From Isotricha intestinalis (lineage: Eukaryota > Ciliophora > Litostomatea > Vestibuliferida > Isotrichidae), in the NCBI GenBank assembly GCA_023807065.1, contig JAJJLU010000352.1:1-64000 (forward strand): 64,000 nucleotides of DNA. Direction: 5' to 3'. The notes below the pieces were generated by a model. It ran no database searches. It was not told the origin of the DNA and saw only the letters and a list, made by a program, of their open reading frames with translations. Positions 28,787 through 39,500 of this stretch are shown piece after piece. Numbering within the stretch: position 1 is the stretch's first letter; the number at the start of each line of letters is the position of its first letter. Position numbers and translations under genes: made by a program.

Positions 28787-30046
28787 ATGAAGAAAAATTT
28801 TATCCAATCTCTTCCCTTTAATAAAGCAAATTTCCAAATGTTAGAACAAGAAAGAAACATGTTAAAAATAACATTACAATATATATCAGCAGAAAATGAC
28901 AAATTAAAAAATGAATTAGAAGATATGAAAATGACAGCAAAGAAAAATAAAGAAATGTTAAAAGAATATGTAACCCAAATAACAAATAAAGATAAAGTGT
29001 TTGAAAAAATGAATGCACAAATAGAACAATTAACAAATAGATTAAAAATATTAGAAAATTTTAAAAAATTAAATTTAAAGAAGACAAATTTAAATCCAAT
29101 AACAACGAATAGTTCAAATAAAATAGAAAATAAAACTACTTATTATACAAATACAAATATTAATTCTTTAACAAATACAAATTCAAATAATAATACTTAT
29201 GAAAGTAAAAATAATCCAACTCAAGGTTCAATTTCAATGAAAAAAACAGAAACTAAAAATTCTAATAATACTAATACTAATAAAAGTTTTTCTTATATTC
29301 CTAATAAAATTACTCAGAAAAATAATTTAGGTATAAATAAAGGAAAAGATAAAATTAATAATAATAACACTAATAATAATAATAAAAATAATAATAATAT
29401 TATTAATGAATTTTTATTAAAACAAGCAACTTTAATTGAAGAAATGAGTAGTATTAAAGATGATATTCAATTTATTTTAGAAAATCAAACAAGAAGTAAA
29501 ATGAAAGAAAAGTTAAATCAAAGTATTTATTCTTCAAATAATAATTTAAATAATTCTTTTATAAGTAATAATTCAAGTGTGATTCATAATAATAATAATA
29601 ATATAAGTTATATAAGTGGAAATTCTTCTTTAAATAATTCTATTATTTCTGCTTCGAGTTCTTCTATCAATTCTTCTCATAGAAATTCTAATTTTTATGG
29701 AAGAAAAAAATTTAATATAAAAGATAGATTTTGTATTGATGATAATTTCACTGATTTTTTAAGCAGTTATAATCAATATAAAAATATTTTATTTTTAATT
29801 GATAATAATGATAATGTTTGGGAACTTGTTAAAAGAATTGATTTAAATATTAATACTATTAGTAATTATAATTCTAATGTTAAATCTGTTATTTTTTGTG
29901 AAAAACTTAATGATAAATTAAATAACATTGAAATTAAAGAACCTTTTGAAAATAAATCTTTACTTGAAAGTGAAGAAGAATTAACATCAAATAATCACAA
30001 ATATTCAGAATTTAATTTAAGTAAATATATAAAAGAAAGTGAATAA
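28787..30046 (+). CDS. Coiled-coil, Asn/Ser-rich protein
   Basis: 419 residues. Residues about 17-105 are a strong coiled coil starting at FQMLEQERNMLKITLQYIS. The middle (110-330) is low-complexity Asn/Thr/Ser. A short helical patch (EFLLKQATLIEEMSSIKDDI) and a C-terminal region with LSSYNQYKNILFLIDNN return to normal composition. No family recognised. Only 90 bp separate it from the chagasin-like gene downstream on the same strand. Confidence 0.6.
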   Translation: MKKNFIQSLPFNKANFQMLEQERNMLKITLQYISAENDKLKNELEDMKMTAKKNKEMLKEYVTQITNKDKVFEKMNAQIEQLTNRLKILENFKKLNLKKTNLNPITTNSSNKIENKTTYYTNTNINSLTNTNSNNNTYESKNNPTQGSISMKKTETKNSNNTNTNKSFSYIPNKITQKNNLGINKGKDKINNNNTNNNNKNNNNIINEFLLKQATLIEEMSSIKDDIQFILENQTRSKMKEKLNQSIYSSNNNLNNSFISNNSSVIHNNNNNISYISGNSSLNNSIISASSSSINSSHRNSNFYGRKKFNIKDRFCIDDNFTDFLSSYNQYKNILFLIDNNDNVWELVKRIDLNINTISNYNSNVKSVIFCEKLNDKLNNIEIKEPFENKSLLESEEELTSNNHKYSEFNLSKYIKESE

Positions 30047-30136
30047 AGAAAAAAAATCAATTTATAAATATAAATAAAATAAATAAATAAAATATCATTA
30101 TAATATTAATTAAACCAAAATTTTTTACAAAAAAAA

Positions 30137-30637
30137 ATGAACTTTCATAAAATATATTTTTTCTTAATAATAGTATTATTAACAAAAGAAGAAGAAAATT
30201 TAACATCAACATATAAAAATTTTTCATCATCAGAAAAAAACAATACAACAGAAAAAATAATAGAAGAATTTACAATGCCTCCAATAAATCAAATCTGGGA
30301 TATAACAGTAAAAATGGGAGAAGGATTTATTATAAAAATATTTTCAAATCCAACAACAGGTTATAATTGGTATATAGATAATTTAGATGAAATCAAACAA
30401 TCAAATATTATTTCTTGTATTAATTTAAATGATAATAATTCAACTGGGAAATTTATTGTTGATAATCCTGAAAAAATAATTATGGGACAACCTGGTCATT
30501 TTGAATTTAAATTTACTAGTTATTATAATCAATCTTTTATTGATAATAATTTATTTGAAACAATTGTTTTTGTTGAAAAAAAACCTTGGGAAAATGTTAA
30601 TTATAGAGTAGTTCAAACTAGAGTTTTTTTTAAATAA
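30137..30637 (+). CDS. Chagasin-family (I42) cysteine-protease inhibitor
   Basis: 166 residues. An N-terminal signal peptide (residues 1-15, MNFHKIYFFLIIVLL) routes it to the secretory or lysosomal pathway. The three inhibitory loops of chagasin/ICP are all present: NPTTGY (71-76), GQPG (117-120, for the usual GGxG) and KPW (149-151, for RPW). The family blocks papain-like cysteine proteases such as cathepsin L and occurs in protozoa and bacteria. It probably restrains the cell's own digestive proteases or protects against those of prey or host. Two further secretory genes follow immediately. Confidence 0.92.
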   Translation: MNFHKIYFFLIIVLLTKEEENLTSTYKNFSSSEKNNTTEKIIEEFTMPPINQIWDITVKMGEGFIIKIFSNPTTGYNWYIDNLDEIKQSNIISCINLNDNNSTGKFIVDNPEKIIMGQPGHFEFKFTSYYNQSFIDNNLFETIVFVEKKPWENVNYRVVQTRVFFK

Positions 30638-30697
30638 GTTTATTCTATTATTCAATATTTTTATTAATTTTTTTTTTATTTTATTTTTTTTTTAATA

Positions 30698-31674
30698 ATG
30701 AAAGGAGTTTCTTTTTATATTTTTTTATTTTTTTTTTTATTTGTTGTTTTAATAAAGAATATACAATTATTAATGATGAGGAATATTTTCAGTTGAAAAA
30801 TTCTAATAAGAAATATTTAGATTATTTATTAAAAGATAATTTAGAAGATAATAAAACTGTTTTTTTCCATATTTTAAAATGTGAGAATAAGCCGAATTTT
30901 GGTTTAATTTTTTATGACAATAATACTGAGAAAATATATGAAAAAAAAATAACAAGAAAAACAACGTATTTTAATTTAGAAAAAAAGAATACTCCTTTTT
31001 TAATGTCAATTAAACCTGAAAATAAAACATCTTCAATTTATTTTAAATATATTTATTCAGATTATGAAAAAATAAAAAAATTTAATCCAACTATTTTTAG
31101 TAATTTAAGAGTAAATTATATTAATGAATCAATAATTTTAAAATTTAATCAATATTTAAAAAATTCAACAGAATTAATAAATTATATTATTTTCTTTATT
31201 AATTCAACAAATAGTTATGTTGATTTATCAAATATTTGTTCAATAAAAAAAAATTGGATTGAATTAAATATTTTAACTAATTTTACTATAGAATCTGATT
31301 TTGATAATTTAGAAATTAATTTAACTAAATATAATTTTAAAGGTGGATCTTATAAATTTAATATTATTGCTAAAGAAATTAATGGTTTACATACTGAATT
31401 TTTATATAATGAAATTAAAGTTTTTTTTGGTAAAAGTTTATTTGATAATATTTTAGAATTTTTTGGATTTATTTTTTCTTTTATTGGTAAATTAATTATT
31501 ATCATTATTGTTTTATCTGTTGTTCTCATTATTGCTATTATTGTACTTTTAATATATTCTTGTAAAAAAAATAAAAAAAAAGTAAAAGAATTTAATGATT
31601 TTAATACTAAATTTAATCCTGATAATCAATTTATCCCAATTACTTCAGAAGAAATACAGAATAAAATTAATTAA
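30698..31674 (+). CDS. Type I membrane protein; 5' end needs an intron or frameshift
   Basis: The body (from about 30793) is open, but no Met with a signal peptide opens it. A signal peptide (MKGVSFYIFLFFFLFVV) begins at ATG 30698 in another frame, 60 bp after the chagasin stop. Two explanations fit. One is a 50-nt GT-CAG intron (30743-30792) joining ...FLF to LKNSNKKYLD in phase. The other is a one-base error in the T-run at 30728-30738, because the intervening sequence also reads as protein (NKEYTIINDEEYFQ). The ectodomain is beta-rich and N-glycosylation-site-rich. A transmembrane helix (LIIIIIVLSVVLIIAIIVLL) lies near the C-terminus with a 35-residue cytoplasmic tail. Function unknown. 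Confidence 0.65.
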
Positions 31675-31796
31675 ATAAATTGAATTTTAATTTATTATTT
31701 CATTTATTTTTTAATTTAAAAATATATAATTACCTGATAATAAATAATTAATTAATATTACACATAATATTGTTTAATAATATAAGAACAAAATTA

Positions 31797-33521
31797 TTAA
31801 TATAAAGGATAACCTTCAAAAACATCAGTAATATTATTTTCATGTATATTATCATTATTATTATTTTGTTCATGATTATTTTGGAAATTATTAACTTCAA
31901 TATAATAATTATTTCTATTGAAAAAATAATAAATTCCAAAAGATAATAAAGAAGTAGTTAATATTAAAATAAATTTTTTATTAACTTTAAAACCAAAAAT
32001 TCCAGTAACTTCAATTATTTTAGAAAAATCCACACAAGCTAAAACTCCTTTTTCATAAAGTATTATCATTAATAATTTATTATCAAATTTATTAAAATAA
32101 TAATCTAACATTTTTCTTTTTCTTAATCTTTTAGGAATTGATGTTAAAAGTATTAAATTTTCTTTTTCTTTTTTATTTATATTATTATCATTATTTTTAT
32201 ATTTAAAAGAAATTAATTTCATATCTCCATTTTTATAATTTATTATTAGATTATCTAAATTTTCATCTCCTTTTAAAGAAAATATTTTTTCTTCTGAATA
32301 TAAAATATTTTTAGAAATAAAATTACCATTTGAAAAATTATTTATTGAATAAATATTAGATAAAAATTGATAAATAAAGAAATCATTTTTTTCATTTATT
32401 AAAGCCAAAGGTTTTTTAATATATTTTTTAATTATTTTTTTTATTTCTTTCTCATCTAAATTTTCAACATCATATTTTTCATAATTTAATTCAGTAACTT
32501 TTAAAGTTTTAATATTGTTGATTTGATAATTAGAGCAATTATTAAAAAATTTAATTAATTCTCCTTTGAAAAAAACTCCTTCTTTATTAAAAGTAATATA
32601 AGAATGATAAACAGTTTTTATTTTTTTCATAATAATCAAATTAACTGTATAATAAAAAGGTTCTTCAGTTCTGTTTATTTTTTTATAAAAACTTTTTTCC
32701 CATATTCCTTTTTCATTTTTAACTAATATTATAATTTTATATAAGTCAATAACTTTACTATATAAAATAATATTTTTTTCAACTGCAAAATTATTTATTT
32801 CTGAATTTCCTTTTAATTCAATATCATTTATTATTAATTTACTTTTATTACATTGTAAATTTTCAATATATCTAAATTTATATTTTATTTCATCTCCATT
32901 TATAATTTCTTTATATAATACTAACAGTATTTTTTTATCTAATGAAAAATCCCATTTTATTATTGTTCCATTTATATCATTTAAATTCCAACAAAATTTT
33001 ATTATTGATTTTTTTAATTCATATTCTTCTTTATTATTTATTAGAAAATTATCTATTGGAATAGAATAAAATGAAATTATATTTTTTTTATTTAATATAT
33101 TATATGGATCATTCATTTTTTCATATGTAAATTCTATTATATTAATATTTTTTTTCCCTTCGTTTAATAAAAAATATTTATTATTTTTATTTTCTTTTGG
33201 ATTAAAAATTGTTTGATTTGTTGAATTTAAATAATCTATAAATTCATTTTCATATAATTTATTATCATTACTTAATTTATTGATAAATGGAATATCTCCT
33301 GTTAATTTTAATGATAAAGGTGTTTCATTAAAATGTTTATATACTAATCTATTTAAAGAATTTAACATTGTACTGTCAAAATCTATTGTTATGTTTTTTT
33401 CAAATGTTGAACATATAAATTGAGGAATTATATTATTTGTAAATAAATTTTCTAATGTTGAAAAAAAACAAAATAATATAAAGAATATATGAATAAAACC
33501 AAATAATTTTATTAAAGACAT
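31797..33521 (-). CDS. Type I membrane glycoprotein, function unknown
   Basis: 574 residues. An N-terminal signal peptide or anchor (about 5-22, LFGFIHIFFILFCFF) is followed by a large beta-strand-rich luminal region with many N-x-S/T sites, possibly a propeller-like fold. A transmembrane helix at about 525-543 (FILILTTSLLSFGIYYFF) precedes a short Asn-rich cytosolic tail. The layout recalls ER luminal-propeller proteins, but no family motif is recognisable. It is convergent with the type I protein at 30698. Confidence 0.6.
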   Translation of the reverse strand: MSLIKLFGFIHIFFILFCFFSTLENLFTNNIIPQFICSTFEKNITIDFDSTMLNSLNRLVYKHFNETPLSLKLTGDIPFINKLSNDNKLYENEFIDYLNSTNQTIFNPKENKNNKYFLLNEGKKNINIIEFTYEKMNDPYNILNKKNIISFYSIPIDNFLINNKEEYELKKSIIKFCWNLNDINGTIIKWDFSLDKKILLVLYKEIINGDEIKYKFRYIENLQCNKSKLIINDIELKGNSEINNFAVEKNIILYSKVIDLYKIIILVKNEKGIWEKSFYKKINRTEEPFYYTVNLIIMKKIKTVYHSYITFNKEGVFFKGELIKFFNNCSNYQINNIKTLKVTELNYEKYDVENLDEKEIKKIIKKYIKKPLALINEKNDFFIYQFLSNIYSINNFSNGNFISKNILYSEEKIFSLKGDENLDNLIINYKNGDMKLISFKYKNNDNNINKKEKENLILLTSIPKRLRKRKMLDYYFNKFDNKLLMIILYEKGVLACVDFSKIIEVTGIFGFKVNKKFILILTTSLLSFGIYYFFNRNNYYIEVNNFQNNHEQNNNNDNIHENNITDVFEGYPLY

Positions 33522-33829
33522 AATTAATATTCTTATTTATTTAATTAAAGAATATATATATCAATATTTTTATTTATTGATTCAATTATATAAATAAAAT
33601 ATTATTAAAAATATGTTTATTAAAATAAACTCTAAAATTTAATTAATAAGTAAATTATTTTAAAAATAAATTTGATAATCCTCATTTATCATAAATTAAC
33701 TGAATTAAAAAGTTATTTCTTTACAAAACAAAAATAAAATAATTAAAAATAAATAAAGAAAAATAAATAAACAATTAAAAAATATAAATATTAAGATTAC
33801 TTAATTAAATAAAAATATAACTTAAAAAA
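33522..33829. promoter_or_regulatory. Shared upstream region of two divergent genes
   Basis: About 310 bp between the starts of a membrane glycoprotein gene (leftward) and a coiled-coil gene (rightward). It must contain both promoters. It is A/T-rich throughout and no discrete motif stands out. Confidence 0.4.
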
Positions 33830-35434
33830 ATGTTTTACAATACAAATCGTTCAACAAGAGCGGCATTAAAAGAGAGAGAATTAAAATTAAATGGTGAAAA
33901 TATAGTATCAGATCATGAAAGATTAATTCGTCTTCAAAAACAAGAAAAACTAAAAGGACTTTTAATAACGAAATTTTGCAGGAAATATGGAATAAAAAAA
34001 CCAGAAAAAAAAATAGAAAATGAGGTAAAAAAATTTGTAGAAGGTGAAAAATTAACAAATTCAGATTTAAAGAAATTAGAAGATAAAATAAGAAAATTAC
34101 TTGAAGAAGAAAAATTAAAAACACACAATAAAAATTTAACATCATTAAATGAAATAAATGCAATAAATAATAATAATAATATAATTAATAGAAATTCTCC
34201 ATTGCAATCAACAGTAATAAATACAATGCCAAATTTACCATTACAAGAAAATTCATTTAGAAATTTAACTTTATCAGTAGATGCAAAGAAGAAAAAATAT
34301 AATAATATTTATGAAGAATTAGCTGCTTTAGAATCAGAAGAAAGTGCTTATCAACCTAAAATAAAAAAAATAGATTTTTCTAAATATGGAAATGAATGGA
34401 CTGCAATGAGTATTTATTCAAAATTATTATTTGATCAAGAAAATAAAGAAAGAGCTATTAAAGAAAAAGAAGATCAAAAAAATTTACATAATTATTTAAG
34501 TTACCAAATAGAAGAAAAAAAAAAGAAAATTGAAGAAGAAGAAAAATTAGAAAAAGAATATAAAAAGACTTTAAAATTACATAGAAAAAAATTAAATGAA
34601 ATTGAAAAAGAAAAAGAAAAAGCTTTAGAAGAACAAAAATTAAAAATTCAAACTGCAAGATTAAAACAAATTGAAGATGATAGAAGAAGAAAAAAATTGG
34701 AAGAATTAAGAGAAAAAAATTATGAAAAAAAACAAATTTTAAAATTTAAAAAAGATAATGAAATTGCAGAACAAAAAAGATTAGAAAATGAAAAAAAGAA
34801 AGAATTAATTTTAAAAGAACAAATAATAGAAAATGAAATAAAGAAAAAAAAATTATTAGAAAAACTAAAAAAACAAAAAGAAGAAGATTATCAAACTAAT
34901 ATTGAACACGATTTAATTGAACAAAAAAAAGAAAATGAAAGAATAAGATATTTTAAAAGAATAGAAAATAATCAAAGAAACTGTTTGGGATCAGTTGCTC
35001 AAGATGAAATAAATAAAAGAAAAAAAGAAGAAGAAGAAGAAAATTTAAAATATAAATATTATTTAAGAGAAAAATTAAAATTTGAAAATGAAAAAGAAAA
35101 AAGAAAAGAAAAATTATTTGAAGAAAAAAAAAAAGAATTGGCTAAATTTTTAGAAATGCAAATTGAAGAAAAAAAAAAGAATGAATTAAGAGAAAGTTTA
35201 ATTGATAAAGAACAATTTAAAATATTTCAAATTGATGATCAAAAGTTTAAAGATGATGAAAAAGAAGTTCAAAAAATTATTGATAGAAGACATAAGAAAT
35301 ATTTAAATTACTTAAAACAACAAATTGAAGAAAAAAGAGAAAGAGAAAAAGAAAAACCTTTAATGAATCCTACTGAATATTCTATGAATTATAAATTTTT
35401 GGAAAAAGCTAATGAAGCTTTAGCAGAAAATTAA
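33830..35434 (+). CDS. Long charged coiled-coil protein, candidate ciliary/basal-body component
   Basis: 534 residues. An N-terminal helical region (RSTRAALKERELKL, then LLITKFCRKYGIKKPEKK) is followed by a segment with YGNEWTAMSIYSKLLFDQENKE. An almost continuous Glu/Lys/Arg coiled coil then runs from about 200 to 520. The shape and the NEWTAMSIYSKLLFDQE segment resemble axonemal coiled-coil proteins of ciliated protists, as judged by eye. It lies directly upstream of the DRC4 gene on the same strand, which supports a ciliary role but does not prove one. Confidence 0.6.
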   Translation: MFYNTNRSTRAALKERELKLNGENIVSDHERLIRLQKQEKLKGLLITKFCRKYGIKKPEKKIENEVKKFVEGEKLTNSDLKKLEDKIRKLLEEEKLKTHNKNLTSLNEINAINNNNNIINRNSPLQSTVINTMPNLPLQENSFRNLTLSVDAKKKKYNNIYEELAALESEESAYQPKIKKIDFSKYGNEWTAMSIYSKLLFDQENKERAIKEKEDQKNLHNYLSYQIEEKKKKIEEEEKLEKEYKKTLKLHRKKLNEIEKEKEKALEEQKLKIQTARLKQIEDDRRRKKLEELREKNYEKKQILKFKKDNEIAEQKRLENEKKKELILKEQIIENEIKKKKLLEKLKKQKEEDYQTNIEHDLIEQKKENERIRYFKRIENNQRNCLGSVAQDEINKRKKEEEEENLKYKYYLREKLKFENEKEKRKEKLFEEKKKELAKFLEMQIEEKKKNELRESLIDKEQFKIFQIDDQKFKDDEKEVQKIIDRRHKKYLNYLKQQIEEKREREKEKPLMNPTEYSMNYKFLEKANEALAEN

Positions 35435-35691
35435 TTTTTATTTCGATTATTTATTTATTAAAAAAAGATTTTTTATTTGATGAATTAAAAAAATTAATCA
35501 ATTTATTTATTAACTCATTTCTCTCATTTAATCATAATTATTATTTAACATATAAAAAATAAAATAAAAAGCATATATTAAAAAACAAAAAAAAAAATAT
35601 TAAAAAAAAATCCCAAAAAAAAAAACTATAAAAAAATCTTATAAAAACCCATTTTAAAAAATTAATTAATAAAAAAGCAACTGACAAAAAA

Positions 35692-37134
35692 ATGCCAAAG
35701 AAAGGAAAAAAGAAGAAGGACAAGGAACCAAATGATAAATTTATGGAGATGGAAGAATCTCAATTGGAAGAATACATATCAAAAAAAGAGGGTGAAATAA
35801 AGGAGACAAAGTCTAAGAGAAATTTTGTTCAACAAGAAAGAGACATGATTACAAATTTTTATGAAATATCAAAAGATGAAGAAAAAAAATTAAAAGAAGC
35901 AATTGAAAAAGAAGAAGTTGCAATGGATTATTTAAATAAAGAACATACAAATGAAATTAATGCTTTTGAAAATAAATATCGTCATTTAGAATATGATCAT
36001 GATATGTTTATTAATGATTCTCTTCCTAAGAAAAGTCAAGAAGCTATTGAAAGAGAAGAAGAAATTAGAAAAAATAGAGAAAATATTTATATGAAAAAGA
36101 AACAACAATTAAAAGACGAAATTAAAACTAATACTAAAACTCATAGAGATGATATTGCTAAAGAAAAAACCAGTTTACAAAATAATTATGATGAAAAGAA
36201 GAAACAATTAGAACAAAGATTAAAAGATATTATTGCTCATTATAAAAAGAAATTAGCTGAGTTAGAAGCTGATTTATATTTAAGATTAAAAGTTGAAATT
36301 CATGAATTGGAAGAAAGGAAAAATATGCATATATTTAATTTAAATAAAGTTTTTGATGAAAAGATGAATAATTGGAAACAAGAGAATATAAATCAAATAA
36401 GAGAAAGTATAAAAATAATAAAAGAAAATATAGAAACTTTAAAAGATTTAGAAAATGATAATAAGAAATTACAAAAAGAAAATGATATATTACAGAAAGA
36501 AATAAATATTCTTGATGGTAAATATAAAGAAGAAAAAGAAATAAATAGAGCAGTTTTAAACAGATTAGCAAAATATTATAATCAGGAAATTAATATGAAA
36601 AATATGAAAAGTAAAATTCAAGCTTTAAGAGAAAAAGTAAAAGAAACAGCAGAAAAAACCGAAGATATAGAAAAAAGAAAAGAAGAAACTCAAGAAAAAA
36701 TAGATGATTTAAAAAATAAATTTAGAACAGTTTTAGATCAATATCAAGAAAAAACAGAACATAAAAATGATTTATTAAATCATCATTTAAAAGAATTAAA
36801 TGAAGATTATGAAAAGAAAGAAGCAGAAATAGAAGAAATTTTAAAAAATTTCGATATTGTAGCAAATAGAGAAAGAGAAGAAAATAAAAATTCTGGTTTT
36901 AGTAGAGAAATGATAAATGATTTAATGGAGCATATTAAAACTACTTTAAGTGATAAAACTATTATTATTAAAAGATTAAAAGGATTATTAGCTGTTGCTG
37001 CTAAAGCTTTTAATGATACTATTAGAGTTTATGAAGCTAAATTAATTGAATTCGGTTTACCTCCTGAAGAATTAGGATTCCAATTATTGGAAACTAATAC
37101 TAGTAAAATGCCTGCTGGTCTTGTTAGTGATTAA
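35692..37134 (+). CDS. DRC4: Dynein regulatory complex subunit 4 (GAS8/trypanin)
   Basis: 480 residues, matching the usual length of GAS8 (about 480). It starts with a Lys-rich N-terminus (MPKKGKKKKDKEP) and is coiled coil nearly throughout. Conserved family stretches include HYKKKLAELEADLYLRLKVE, then IHELEERKNMHIFNLNKVFD, and the C-terminal LRERV-like region. DRC4 is a core subunit of the nexin-dynein regulatory complex between outer doublet microtubules and controls dynein activity in motile cilia. Its presence shows the organism builds motile 9+2 axonemes. The A-rich leader before the ATG (about 35570-35690) is typical of genes here. Confidence 0.85.
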   Translation: MPKKGKKKKDKEPNDKFMEMEESQLEEYISKKEGEIKETKSKRNFVQQERDMITNFYEISKDEEKKLKEAIEKEEVAMDYLNKEHTNEINAFENKYRHLEYDHDMFINDSLPKKSQEAIEREEEIRKNRENIYMKKKQQLKDEIKTNTKTHRDDIAKEKTSLQNNYDEKKKQLEQRLKDIIAHYKKKLAELEADLYLRLKVEIHELEERKNMHIFNLNKVFDEKMNNWKQENINQIRESIKIIKENIETLKDLENDNKKLQKENDILQKEINILDGKYKEEKEINRAVLNRLAKYYNQEINMKNMKSKIQALREKVKETAEKTEDIEKRKEETQEKIDDLKNKFRTVLDQYQEKTEHKNDLLNHHLKELNEDYEKKEAEIEEILKNFDIVANREREENKNSGFSREMINDLMEHIKTTLSDKTIIIKRLKGLLAVAAKAFNDTIRVYEAKLIEFGLPPEELGFQLLETNTSKMPAGLVSD

Positions 37135-37267
37135 TATTTTACTTTTTTTTTTTTGGAATCCTGGTTTTTTATATATTATTTTAAATTTGTAATTATTTAT
37201 TTATTTTTTTTTAATTTATTTTTTTTTTTTATTTTTTTTCAAATGGGTATTTTATTATTGTTTAAAT

Positions 37268-39178
37268 ATGAAAAATGATAAAAATGATATTCAGTGTAAA
37301 GAATGTTCTCAATGTCCTTTAATTGGGATTATTTATGAAAATGGAAATGTTAAAATTGAGTCAAAATGTGAAAATGAACATTATAATATTGAAGAATTCT
37401 GTGAATTTTACAAAAGAAATTTAAATGCTTCTTCTTCTCTTTTATTGTCAAATGCAGATGATGAATATAAATATAAAACAAAAAAAAGTTTTGAAAAATT
37501 CTCAATTGAAGAAATAAATAATTATGAAAATCAAATTAAAGAAATAGAAAATCAATATTTTAAATTTATTAAAAATGCAGGAGATATATATGATGAATTA
37601 ACTAAATATCAAGAATCTTTTTTAAAAGCAATGTTAAAATATAAAGAATTAAATATATCTCAAATTAATTTTTGTAAGAATTTAATAAAAAATTATAAAG
37701 AATTAGAAAAAGAGAATAAATTAAATTATGAAATAATATCAAATATAAAAAATATATTAAATTTCAAGCCAATAAATTTTACACTGGATAAAAATTTTTC
37801 AATTTTATCAAAAGTTCAAAAATATTTTTCATACTTATCAAACAATTATAATTGTATATTAGAAAGATCAAATAATTTTATAAACACAGAATATAAAATA
37901 ACAGAAGATGAAAAAAATAAAATATTAAATTTAAAAAAGATAAATAATGAAAAATTAGAATTTTATGAAGAATACAATGATCATGAAAGTGGAAATATAT
38001 ATTACGGAGAAATAATAAGAAAAGATGATATAATATTAAAACATGGAAGAGGTATTTTATTATATAAAAATGGAGGAAAATATTTAGGTTACTTTGAAAA
38101 TGATCATATGAATGGTTTTGGAATTTTTTATGGAAAAGATGGTAGAATTGAAAAAGGAAATAAAATTAATGATTATAAAGAAGGTTTATTTACTTTAAAA
38201 ACTATTAATAATATTATTATTAAAGATCTATATGTTAATAATTTAAAAAGTGGTTTTTGTATTAAATATTATCCTAATGGTGATATTAATATTGAAGAAA
38301 AAGAAAATAATAATTCTAATGGTTATTATATTAATTATTCTATGAATGGAGAAAAATTTGAAGGAGAAATGAAAAATGGAAATAAAGAAGGTTTTGGAAT
38401 AAAAGAAAATTATTTTTCTATTTACGAAGGAGAATTTAAAAATAATAATTTTGACGGATTAGGAAAATTATATTCTAATATAACAAAAGAAAAATATATT
38501 GGAGAATTTAAAAATAATAATTATGAAGGTTATGGAATATATTATAATAGTAATGGAATAATAAATTATGAAGGTAAATGGGAAAATGATTTAAAAGAAG
38601 ATTTTGGAATAGAATATTATGAAAACGGAGAAAAAAGTTATATGGGAAACTATAAGAAAGATAAATCAAATGGATTTGGAAAATGTTATTTAAACGATGG
38701 ATTTTTATATTATATAGGAAATATAAAAAATGAAAAAAGAAATGGATTTGGAATTTATTATGGAAAAGAAAAAGAAAAGAAAATTGGAATATGGGAAAAT
38801 AATAAAGTAAATAATCATTATATTGTATTTAATAATGATAATTCTTCTTTTCATGGTTTTGCAAAAAATGGAAAATTTAATGGTTATGGTATTTTTAAAT
38901 ATTCTGATGGAGATGAATATGAAGGTGAATTTGAAAATGATTTAAGATGTGGTTTTGGTATTTATAAGTATAATGATGGTAGAGTATATAAAGGTTACTT
39001 TAAAAATGATAAATTTAATGGTTTTGGAGAATTATCTACTAATGATAATGGATGTTTTAAAGGTTTTTGGATTAATGGGAAAAGAGATGGTTATGGAATG
39101 GAAAGTTATGGAAATAATGATAAGTTTGAATTTGGAGTTTATTCTCAAGGGAAAATGATTAGGAAAGTCAATGTTTAA
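37268..39178 (+). CDS. MORN-repeat protein with N-terminal Cys/His motif and coiled coil
   Basis: 636 residues. The N-terminus has a possible small zinc site (CKECSQCPLIG, then CENEH). A helical or coiled-coil region spans about 85-225. About a dozen MORN repeats run from residue 245 to the end (for example KYLGYFENDHMNGFG, EYEGEFENDLRCGFG, KGYFKNDKFNGFG). Compared with the IQ/MORN protein at 9854 there is no acylation signal or IQ motif. Such arrays usually bind membranes or scaffold cortical and ciliary structures. Confidence 0.82.
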   Translation: MKNDKNDIQCKECSQCPLIGIIYENGNVKIESKCENEHYNIEEFCEFYKRNLNASSSLLLSNADDEYKYKTKKSFEKFSIEEINNYENQIKEIENQYFKFIKNAGDIYDELTKYQESFLKAMLKYKELNISQINFCKNLIKNYKELEKENKLNYEIISNIKNILNFKPINFTLDKNFSILSKVQKYFSYLSNNYNCILERSNNFINTEYKITEDEKNKILNLKKINNEKLEFYEEYNDHESGNIYYGEIIRKDDIILKHGRGILLYKNGGKYLGYFENDHMNGFGIFYGKDGRIEKGNKINDYKEGLFTLKTINNIIIKDLYVNNLKSGFCIKYYPNGDINIEEKENNNSNGYYINYSMNGEKFEGEMKNGNKEGFGIKENYFSIYEGEFKNNNFDGLGKLYSNITKEKYIGEFKNNNYEGYGIYYNSNGIINYEGKWENDLKEDFGIEYYENGEKSYMGNYKKDKSNGFGKCYLNDGFLYYIGNIKNEKRNGFGIYYGKEKEKKIGIWENNKVNNHYIVFNNDNSSFHGFAKNGKFNGYGIFKYSDGDEYEGEFENDLRCGFGIYKYNDGRVYKGYFKNDKFNGFGELSTNDNGCFKGFWINGKRDGYGMESYGNNDKFEFGVYSQGKMIRKVNV

Positions 39179-39500
39179 TTTCAGAAATGATTTTATTTTT
39201 GGCTTTTTTATAAGGTATTATTTGTTTAATTTTTATTTATTTATTTTATTTTTTTTGGGAGAATAATTTAATGAATATTATTAATTATAATTTGGTTTTT
39301 TGTTTGTTGAATTTTTTATATCAAAATAATGGCATATTATATTTTTAAAACATTAACTATTATTTAATATAAGAAAAATTTTGGAAAAAATATATTAATT
39401 AAGTGTTGATATATAATAAACAATCAAAATCTTAAAATTTTAAATTTAACCCAAAAAAAATAATCAATATAAGAAAAAATAAAAAATAAATAAAAAAAGA
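39179..39500. other. Intergenic, no gene seen
   Basis: About 320 bp between two convergent genes. T-rich then A-rich; no ORF, tRNA or stable hairpin noticed. Confidence 0.6.
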
